From contig JAFLJV010000187.1 of assembly GCA_022712845.1 (NCBI GenBank), positions 1 to 6,644 on the forward strand: a stretch of DNA of 6,644 nt. The letters run 5' to 3'. This DNA is from Sulfurimonas sp. (GTDB lineage Bacteria > Campylobacterota > Campylobacteria > Campylobacterales > Sulfurimonadaceae). Made by a program: the position numbers and the translations under genes. Positions within the stretch are counted from its first letter, which is position 1; every line of letters starts with the position of its first letter. The notes below the pieces were generated by a model. It ran no database searches. It was not told the DNA's origin and saw only the letters and a program-made list of their open reading frames with translations. Shown here piece after piece: positions 1 to 5,180 of the stretch.

Positions 1-56
1 AAAGCTATAATATCTTGAAAAATCACTACATTTGGCGAGGCTAAAGCCTCACTTCC
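1..56. repeat. REPIN A, cut by the left window edge
   Basis: Bases 35-56 are an inverted-orientation REP: a GAGGCT/AGCCTC stem preceded by GC and followed by ACTTCC. Bases 1-34 match the 35-nt spacer of the two complete REPINs at 766-845 and 2215-2294, including the invariant TAATATCTTGA (8-18) at exactly the same distance (27 nt) from the REP. By hand, 50 of 56 positions match the 2215-2294 unit. The forward REP arm should therefore lie in the 24 bases just left of the window, which I cannot see. Confidence 0.85.
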
Positions 57-185
57 AATTATTTTATTTTTAATTATTAGCTTTATTTTTTCAGGAATAA
101 ATTCAAACTTCCAATTAAATTTATTATTGTTTACAGCATCTCTGAAGTGAGGATTCATCCTCGCCAAAGTTAATATTTCAATCAT
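1..185 (-). CDS. Possible partial ORF overlapping the RAYT stop; doubtful
   Basis: An ATG at 185-183 overlaps the transposase stop codon as ATGA, and the frame stays open for 61 codons until the left window edge. I do not recognise the product. The first codons read through the REP at 143-165 (giving ARMNPHFR) and a later stretch reads through the REP of unit A (giving SEALASPN). Only about 28 residues in the middle, rich in Lys, Asn and Ile, are not REP-derived. No good Shine-Dalgarno sequence precedes the ATG, though translational coupling to the transposase would be possible. REP sequence lacks stops in this frame, so the ORF may be a by-product of the repeats. If it is not real, bases 1-181 hold only REP elements and AT-rich sequence. 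Confidence 0.2.
   Translation of the reverse strand, partial: MIEILTLARMNPHFRDAVNNNKFNWKFEFIPEKIKLIIKNKIIGSEALASPNVVIFQDIIA
143..165 (+). repeat. REP element (single, variant stem)
   Basis: A forward-orientation REP with the flanks TGAAGT and GCC, where the other forward copies have GGAAGT and GCC. Its stem is GAGGAT/ATCCTC with a TC loop, so one base pair differs from the common GAGGCT/AGCCTC stem and both sides have changed together. It lies 16 bases beyond the transposase stop codon. The bases after it (AAAGTTAATAT) resemble the start of a REPIN spacer, but no clean inverted partner follows at the expected distance. Confidence 0.8.
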
Positions 186-700
186 TCATACACCCCATAA
201 AACCTCACGAATGAAACTTCGGCTTCAGCCAACTTCAAAGGATTATTTTTTATATAATTATACACAGTATTAAAATGTTTCTCATCTCTTATAGCTTTAT
301 CATAATAATCTTTAGCCCAAAACTTTCCATCTTTATTTATCATCTCATTAATTATTTTTGCACTACTACCTTTTATACTATGCAAAACTGTAGCTAATTT
401 TTTAAACGGTTTTATAAGTAAATGTATATGATTTGGCATAATTACAAAGGCAATTAATTCATATAAAACTTTATCTTTGCTCTTTAAAAAATCACTCATC
501 CAAACTAATACTTCATTATTCAAATAAGAGCCTTTTTGTGAGTTATCTAAATAATCATCTATCTCAAATTGCTTTTTAGAGTTTGATATATTTTGTAATG
601 ATAGTCTTTTTAAATATTCATCAGTACTAGCATGTGTACGAAAAGTTATAAACTGATAGTACCCAAGCATATCAATATGCGGAAGATGTTTATACTGCAT
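182..700 (-). CDS. REP-associated tyrosine transposase (RAYT, Y1/HUH superfamily)
   Basis: A 172-residue single-domain protein of the Y1 transposase superfamily, which nicks and joins single-stranded DNA at hairpins through a covalent phosphotyrosine. Visible motifs are the first strand YQFITFRTH (15-23), the metal-binding HUH-type motif FVIMPNHIHLLI (85-96, His91 and His93), FWAKDYYDKAIRDEKHF (127-143), and the catalytic-helix motif YNYIKNNP (147-154), with Tyr149 the likely nucleophile. The nearby REP palindromes on both sides, rather than IS200-type ends, point to the RAYT subgroup. The usual residues after NPxKAGL are replaced by a short tail, LAEAEVSFVRFYGVYE, whose codons contain a REP-like palindrome. 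The ATG at 700 has no strong Shine-Dalgarno. The gene may be read from the NTPase promoter through three REPs or from a weak TAGATAAT-like box just upstream. Family call is firm; activity is unknown. Confidence 0.9.
   Translation of the reverse strand: MQYKHLPHIDMLGYYQFITFRTHASTDEYLKRLSLQNISNSKKQFEIDDYLDNSQKGSYLNNEVLVWMSDFLKSKDKVLYELIAFVIMPNHIHLLIKPFKKLATVLHSIKGSSAKIINEMINKDGKFWAKDYYDKAIRDEKHFNTVYNYIKNNPLKLAEAEVSFVRFYGVYE
221..230. repeat. REP-like palindrome inside the RAYT coding region
   Basis: GGCTTCAGCC is identical to the inner ten bases of the hairpin in the REPs at 724-746 and 2215-2237. It falls in the last 16 codons of the transposase gene, encoding the AEA of its unusual tail. The flanks match REP flanks only loosely, so this is either a decayed REP or chance. 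Confidence 0.35.
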
Positions 701-723
701 TTTAATTATCTAACCAAGTTCTC

Positions 724-746
724 GGAAGTGAGGCTTCAGCCTCGCC
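724..746 (+). repeat. REP element (single, forward)
   Basis: A GAGGCT/AGCCTC stem with a TC loop, 5' flank GGAAGT and 3' flank GCC. The 31 bases 720-750 are identical to 2211-2241 at the far side of the NTPase gene. It lies 42 bases before the next forward REP (766), as a direct tandem, and 23 bases upstream of the transposase start codon. Confidence 0.9.
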
Positions 747-765
747 AAAATCCATCACACCACTC

Positions 766-845
766 GGAAGTGAGACTTTAGTCTCGCCATAAGTTTTAAT
801 ATCTTGACAAGTTATTATATTTTGCGAGGCTAAAGCCTCACTTCC
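766..845. repeat. REPIN B (complete 80-bp inverted REP pair)
   Basis: The forward REP at 766-788 has the stem GAGACT/AGTCTC. A 35-nt spacer (789-823) carries TAATATCTTGA at 797-807. The inverted REP at 824-845 has the stem GAGGCT/AGCCTC. About 68 of 80 positions match REPIN C at 2215-2294, with no insertions or deletions. The two arms differ from each other by a compensated base pair. The unit sits between the NTPase stop codon (878) and the transposase start (700). Confidence 0.9.
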
Positions 846-877
846 GATATATATTTGTAGTATTAATAAGTTTTTAT

Positions 878-2116
878 TCATTTTAAAATACCACTTTCTA
901 CAAAATTATTTAGTTTTTCAATTAATTCTTTATCTTCTTCTTTAAAATATTTTATTTTTACATTATATTTATATAATTGAAATAACATAATTTTATTATT
1001 TTCTATATACTTAAAAATTTCTTTTATATTTTCTTCTTTTTTTTCATTTTCTGGTTCTATACTTTTTTTTAGATTATATATAAATAATGATTCTATAGTA
1101 CTTTTATCCTTCTGATCTAAAATTATTTCATCTCTTACAATCATTGGTATATTATTTATAATATTTGGTAAATAACGTTCTTCAATACCAAATCCAAGTT
1201 CTATTTTTATAAATTTCATTCTGAATATAAGATTGTATCTAACAAACAAAACAGTTATTAAAACGAGCATAAATATTTCATGCTCATTTTCAGAATGATT
1301 TTTATACTCCAAACAATTATCCAAAACTTGAATAAATATTCTTGCGTTTTTCTCTTCTGTTATTTTTATAGCTTCAAGTATTTTATCTTTATACTCATCC
1401 AAATCAGTATACTTTTCTTTATATATTGTCTCAAACAGTTCATCTACAGTTGGGTCTAAAAGCAAAAACTTATTTACACTTTTCTCTTTAATCCTACTAA
1501 ACACTTCACTATCATTTTCTTTAAAAAACTCTTGATTAGTAATAATTACAGTTTTTGTTTTAAACTCTTCTGTTAGGTTTGTTATAAAACCAAACAAATC
1601 ATTCAAATCTATCTTAGATGATTTTCTTTCAAAATCATCAAAACATACTATTCCACCATCTTTTAATCTACCAACACCTTTTTCAATTTGTTGTTTTATA
1701 TTTTCTTGTTCAAGTTTTTCTACTGTTTTTTCAGCATCAACTTTTACACCCATTCCATAAGCATTAAAAGAGATTTTTGGCATAAAGCTTGCAACTTTTG
1801 TAAATACTGAAAATGTTGAACTTATAATACTTTTATTATCACTTGCCGAAAAATTATATGAAAGTTGTTGTATCTCATTTTGTAACTCCTCGATATAATC
1901 TTTACCATAAAGACTGATAAATATATAACTTTTGTCTTTTCCTTCATCTTTTAACTTTTTAACAAGTTTATTTTCCATCTCATTTTTCCAAAAATGAGTT
2001 TTCCCACTCCCCCATACTCCACTAAGCATAAGAATTTCACCATTGCGATTATCTTGTTCAAAATAAGGATTGCTGCCACTTAGTAAGTATTTTTTTATAT
2101 CTTCTTGATTAGCCAT
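878..2116 (-). CDS. KAP-type P-loop NTPase, function unknown
   Basis: A 412-residue ATPase of the KAP-like STAND/AAA-related group. The Walker A motif GVWGSGKTHFW is at 33-43, followed by the strand YIFISLYG (64-71) typical of this family. Walker B GIVCFDDFER is at 155-164, and VIITNQ (190-195) looks like a sensor strand. NARIFIQVLD (257-266) may be a sensor-2-like helix. Many KAP proteins carry membrane helices between Walker A and B; here that segment (about 95-125) is only mildly hydrophobic. A hydrophobic stretch at 281-298 could be buried or membrane-touching. The C-terminal 110 residues are Lys/Glu/Ile-rich and I cannot assign them. The ATG at 2116 follows AAAGGGAA. The gene is monocistronic or leads into the transposase, and it is bounded by REPINs on both sides. 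The KAP family includes the F-plasmid phage-exclusion protein PifA, so a defence role is possible but not shown. Confidence 0.8.
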   Translation of the reverse strand: MANQEDIKKYLLSGSNPYFEQDNRNGEILMLSGVWGSGKTHFWKNEMENKLVKKLKDEGKDKSYIFISLYGKDYIEELQNEIQQLSYNFSASDNKSIISSTFSVFTKVASFMPKISFNAYGMGVKVDAEKTVEKLEQENIKQQIEKGVGRLKDGGIVCFDDFERKSSKIDLNDLFGFITNLTEEFKTKTVIITNQEFFKENDSEVFSRIKEKSVNKFLLLDPTVDELFETIYKEKYTDLDEYKDKILEAIKITEEKNARIFIQVLDNCLEYKNHSENEHEIFMLVLITVLFVRYNLIFRMKFIKIELGFGIEERYLPNIINNIPMIVRDEIILDQKDKSTIESLFIYNLKKSIEPENEKKEENIKEIFKYIENNKIMLFQLYKYNVKIKYFKEEDKELIEKLNNFVESGILK

Positions 2117-2119
2117 TAT

Positions 2120-2127
2120 TTCCCTTT
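2120..2127 (-). promoter_or_regulatory. Ribosome binding site of the NTPase gene
   Basis: AAAGGGAA on the minus strand lies three bases before the ATG at 2116 (the GGG core six bases before it). It supports this start over later Met codons, and the Walker A motif then falls at its usual distance from the N-terminus. Confidence 0.6.
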
Positions 2128-2157
2128 ACTCAGATATTTTTATTATTTTAACGATAA

Positions 2158-2185
2158 AGTATATTTTTTGTTAAAAATATGTCAA
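2158..2185 (-). promoter_or_regulatory. Sigma70-type promoter of the NTPase gene
   Basis: On the minus strand a perfect -35 box TTGACA (2185-2180) is followed after 16 bases by TATACT (2163-2158), five of six matches to the -10 consensus. Transcription would start near 2150, giving a leader of roughly 35 bases with a Shine-Dalgarno at 2120-2127. The -35 box lies about 30 bases inside the edge of REPIN C, so the promoter belongs to the island rather than to addB. Confidence 0.75.
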
Positions 2186-2214
2186 ACTGCAATATTTGTT
2201 TAATTTAACATCTC

Positions 2215-2294
2215 GGAAGTGAGGCTTCAGCCTCGCCAAAAGCTTTAATATCTTGAATAATTGCTACATTTTGCGAGGCTGAAGCCTCACTTCC
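2215..2294. repeat. REPIN C (complete 80-bp inverted REP pair)
   Basis: A forward REP (2215-2237) and an inverted REP (2273-2294) enclose a 35-nt spacer with TAATATCTTGA at 2246-2256. The arms are perfect reverse complements over 23 bases (2214-2236 against 2273-2295), and AAAA/TTTT next to them extends the match past one bulged base. The unit begins nine bases beyond the addB stop codon, so it lies in the 3' untranslated part of that transcript. It is in the same spacer orientation as units A and B. Confidence 0.93.
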
Positions 2295-2303
2295 GTAATA
2301 CAA

Positions 2304-4655
2304 TTACTCTCTCCCACAAACAATTTTATAATCACAAAAAAGACAATTTTTCTCATCTTCACACTTTTCAAAATTCACATCTTCAATCTGTAGTAAATCT
2401 TTTATATGTGATTGAAGTAAATCTAATTTTTCATTTAAAAAAGCCTCATTTACTATTTTTGATTCTTTTAAATCATAATATCCACAACCAACTACATTGC
2501 CAAATCCACCAGCTAAAAGATAGTAAAACTCTAGTTGAAAGTCTGTTGCTTCTGTGAAGTTTTTTTCTGTATATATTGGATATTTACCAGTTTTATAATC
2601 AAGTACAAATATCTCATTTGCTCTTTTATCTATTCTATCTATCTGACCAGTTAAAGTGATTCCAGCATAGTTGCATTCTAGAGTTTCTTCACACTTGTGT
2701 ACTTGCCAACCATCTTCAAATCTTTTTATCTCTATCTCACAAAACTTATCTAAATTTCTTTTTTGTATAGCTATTAGATACTTCTCAAGCTCACTTTCTC
2801 CACAAGCATTGTCTAACTCTTTATGCAAATCTTTTTTTAATTCATCTGCATTAGTATATGAACTTTTTTTAGAGTAAAGTTTTTGAAGAGCAGTGTGTAC
2901 ATCTAATCCTATCTCATACTCTTTTGGCATATCTTTTGGGATTTCATGTCCATATATATGTCTGACATATTTTAGATAGTATTTTCTTTTACATGTTAAA
3001 AAAGTTTTTAATCTTGTTGCAGATAACTTTTGATTTTTAAAGCTGTACTCTTGTTTTATGTCTTCATCATTTTGCTTTTGTATATATTGGTTTTTATCAA
3101 ACAATATATCTGCATAATCACTCTCTTTATAAATACTATTCTCTTTTATATTTAACTGTTTTAAAAACCTAGAACCACTACTCTCACTTGATTTTACAAA
3201 AGAGATTGCGACCTCTTTACTTCTGTTAATAAGCATCTCATAATAATGTTTTTGAAGATTTTCTCTGTCACTCATGGTTGGAAGATTTGCCATCTCTCTG
3301 AGGGATGTATTTAAAAACATATCTTTATCACTTTTTTTTGGGACATTAGAATCAGAGAAATCAACTATTATCACTCCATCAAATTCTACTTTACGAGTCT
3401 CAAGCACACCCATAACAGTTATTTGACCACCTCTTATGTCATCTATCACCCTACTTGCAACTCTTTGCATAAACACAGTTAAAAGTGATTTAATCATCAT
3501 GTTTTGCATATATGGCAATATATTTTTAAAACTATGGAGTTCTTCTTGAAATATTTTTATAACTCTTTTATCATTAAGACTTTGTATATAATTTTTTAAA
3601 AACTCATCTATATTAACTTCTTGGCTTGTTTTATAATAAATCTCTAACAAACTTATATGAAATTCATCACCAACTCTTTGTAATCTTGCATAATTTTCTT
3701 GTGAATTTTGCTCTATGTATTTAATTGTAGCGTCTAATTTTTGATATGCTTTATTTTCTCTAATAGACTCACCCATTGCAAAATTAAAGTTTGATTTTGT
3801 ATCAAATATTTTAAGATTTTTTGCCATATCCTCACTTGGCAATATTACTGCTATATTTTGAGGTTTATAGCCTTTTTTTATAAATTCATATACACTATTT
3901 CTGATAAATGCAATTTGTAAGATAGATTCACTAAAAGATTCACACCTTATATTCTTGTTTTGCTTTAATCTTTTTTTATCTATAACATTTTTTTCATTTA
4001 GTGATATATTATAACTATACCCAACCTCTAACTCTATCTCAAATATCTCTAAAAACTTATTTTGAAATTTTGTATTAAATTTAGTAGTATTTATTACAAT
4101 ATTTACACTACTATACTCACAACATTTTTTAAGTAATTCAAACTCAAAATTTGTTAAATACCCTTCTACATAAATCTCTATATTTTTATGACTTTTGGCA
4201 TACTCTTTATTAAATTTATATAGTTTTGGAAGAAATATTTTGTCTAAAACCTTTTTCTCCAAACACATTGCCTCATATCTTTTATACAACTCTTGAAGAA
4301 TTGTTATATGCTCTTCATACTCTCCATAAATATCTGAGCCACTAAGAGTATTTATATCATATAACTCAGCACTTAATTCTTCAAAAAATTTAAAAATATA
4401 TGATGAGTTTTTTGTAAATGTAAAAAAGTTTCTTTGAATCTGTAAGTTTTTAAATGAGTTAAAATTTGAGGCTTCTAAAAGTAGTAAAACTCTACTATCA
4501 TTATCAAGTGTTTTAAAATCATCCACTATACATAGCTTAGATATAAAATCACTCATAGTTATAAAGTTTGGTAAAAAGAGAGTCTCACTCTCTATACAAA
4601 GTTGTTCATATCTTATGGCTCTAGAAGATGGTAAAACTGTAGTGTTTTCATTCAT
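2304..4655 (-). CDS. addB: AddB-like PD-(D/E)XK nuclease of the AddAB repair complex
   Basis: A 783-residue protein with an AddB/RecC-like architecture. The AddAB complex resects double-strand breaks for RecA loading. The C-terminal nuclease shows LSATRLKTFLTC (544-555), GLDVH (583-587, His587), GQIDRID (670-676, Asp673), VLDYKTG (684-690, Asp686 and Lys688) and QLEFYYLL (707-714). Cys555 with Cys771, Cys774 and Cys780 matches the Fe-S cluster arrangement of AddB and Cas4 nucleases. The middle part has a helicase-like strand ending in LETRKVEFDGVIIVDFSDSNVP (418-439). The N-terminus has no Walker A motif, so ATP-driven translocation would have to come from AddA. The ATG at 4655 follows the FixH stop by 15 bases without a clear Shine-Dalgarno. 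In Campylobacter, from memory, addB also follows the cco cluster and addA comes next; here REPIN C and the NTPase gene come next. Confidence 0.85.
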   Translation of the reverse strand: MNENTTVLPSSRAIRYEQLCIESETLFLPNFITMSDFISKLCIVDDFKTLDNDSRVLLLLEASNFNSFKNLQIQRNFFTFTKNSSYIFKFFEELSAELYDINTLSGSDIYGEYEEHITILQELYKRYEAMCLEKKVLDKIFLPKLYKFNKEYAKSHKNIEIYVEGYLTNFEFELLKKCCEYSSVNIVINTTKFNTKFQNKFLEIFEIELEVGYSYNISLNEKNVIDKKRLKQNKNIRCESFSESILQIAFIRNSVYEFIKKGYKPQNIAVILPSEDMAKNLKIFDTKSNFNFAMGESIRENKAYQKLDATIKYIEQNSQENYARLQRVGDEFHISLLEIYYKTSQEVNIDEFLKNYIQSLNDKRVIKIFQEELHSFKNILPYMQNMMIKSLLTVFMQRVASRVIDDIRGGQITVMGVLETRKVEFDGVIIVDFSDSNVPKKSDKDMFLNTSLREMANLPTMSDRENLQKHYYEMLINRSKEVAISFVKSSESSGSRFLKQLNIKENSIYKESDYADILFDKNQYIQKQNDEDIKQEYSFKNQKLSATRLKTFLTCKRKYYLKYVRHIYGHEIPKDMPKEYEIGLDVHTALQKLYSKKSSYTNADELKKDLHKELDNACGESELEKYLIAIQKRNLDKFCEIEIKRFEDGWQVHKCEETLECNYAGITLTGQIDRIDKRANEIFVLDYKTGKYPIYTEKNFTEATDFQLEFYYLLAGGFGNVVGCGYYDLKESKIVNEAFLNEKLDLLQSHIKDLLQIEDVNFEKCEDEKNCLFCDYKIVCGRE

Positions 4656-4662
4656 AAGGCTT

Positions 4663-4668
4663 ATTATA
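4663..4668 (-). promoter_or_regulatory. Candidate -10 box just before addB
   Basis: A perfect TATAAT on the minus strand ends seven bases before the A of the addB ATG, with no recognisable -35 box. It sits inside the short palindrome GGCTATAATAAGCC. If used, the transcript would start at or next to the ATG and be nearly leaderless. It could equally be chance in AT-rich sequence, with addB read from the cco operon. Confidence 0.25.
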
Positions 4669-4670
4669 GC

Positions 4671-5180
4671 CTAATACTCAGACACCTCTTTAGTTCTTGT
4701 ATCAACTTTTACATTGAAAAATCTTTGCTCTTTTTCAATATTAACCTTTACCATAACGTCCCATCTTCCCGCTTTTGGAAGAGTTATAGAACTAAATGAA
4801 TAAACTCCATTTTCAACAGTTGGATTGGTAAGTTCTTGGTTGTACTTATGCTTATTTGGTCTAGTTACAATAACTTTTAGAATTGCATTATTAACTGGTT
4901 CATTATCTATATTTGTAACTTTATATTTTATAATACTACTCTCTTGAGAAAGAGAATCTGTTATATACTCAATTTTATATTTTTTATTAAAAGAGATTCT
5001 AGATTTTATTATATCATTAGCTTTATTATCAGCTTCATGATAATCCATCATATAAGTATCACTTTTTTCAACTGGTAATGAAGTTGAAACTATTATTGTT
5101 GCTACACAAGCACTAAAAATAAATATAATTGATATACCAATGGCATAAGGCCATATTCTTCCACTACTAATTAGACTCAA
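4671..5180 (-). CDS. FixH-family membrane protein
   Basis: A 169-residue protein with a short cytoplasmic N-terminus, one membrane helix (about 11-33) and a beta-rich domain expected in the periplasm. The sequence after the helix (PVEKSDTYMMDYHEADNKA, 36-54) and the late strand ITLPKAGRWDVMVKV (132-146) fit the FixH/CcoH family, whose members help assemble or stabilise cbb3 oxidase. It starts with TTG at 5180, with AAGGAG eight bases upstream, and overlaps the preceding gene by 14 bases. This implies translational coupling. Starting at a later codon would remove the membrane helix, so TTG is preferred. The place in the operon, four genes after ccoP, agrees with an oxidase role. Confidence 0.75.
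   Translation of the reverse strand: MSLISSGRIWPYAIGISIIFIFSACVATIIVSTSLPVEKSDTYMMDYHEADNKANDIIKSRISFNKKYKIEYITDSLSQESSIIKYKVTNIDNEPVNNAILKVIVTRPNKHKYNQELTNPTVENGVYSFSSITLPKAGRWDVMVKVNIEKEQRFFNVKVDTRTKEVSEY

Noticed and set aside
198..208. TAAAACCTCAC as the missing inverted arm of the REP at 143-165
   Set aside because: It matches TAAAGCCTCAC in 10 of 11 positions, but it lies about 10 bases off the fixed spacing, lacks the left half of the stem, and lies in transposase codons.
724..845. REP hairpins as Rho-independent terminators
   Set aside because: None of the stems is followed on the transcribed strand by a run of T; they are followed by GCAAAAT or ACTTCCGA-type sequence. They may still slow RNA decay, but I do not call terminators.
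878..2116. NTPase as an AAA+ transposition regulator (TnsC or IstB type)
   Set aside because: The segment after Walker A (YIFISLYG) and the DDFER Walker B fit KAP-like NTPases better, and no DDE transposase is nearby.
1..2294. CRISPR-like array
   Set aside because: The repeats are palindromic, alternate in orientation, are few and widely spaced, and have a conserved spacer instead of unique ones. No cas genes are present; the Cas4-like cysteine pattern belongs to AddB.
2261..2557. Plus-strand ORF of 98 codons
   Set aside because: It lies antisense to the addB 3' end and begins inside REPIN C (its ARLKPHFR is translated REP). It has no domain-like features; it is a shadow of a well-supported gene.
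2671..2877. Plus-strand ORF of 68 codons
   Set aside because: It lies fully antisense to the addB nuclease domain, with Ser/Leu-rich composition typical of the reverse strand of an AT-rich gene.
4657..4670. GGCTATAATAAGCC as a terminator between the FixH gene and addB
   Set aside because: The stem is only four pairs and is followed by TTATGAATG, with no T-run.
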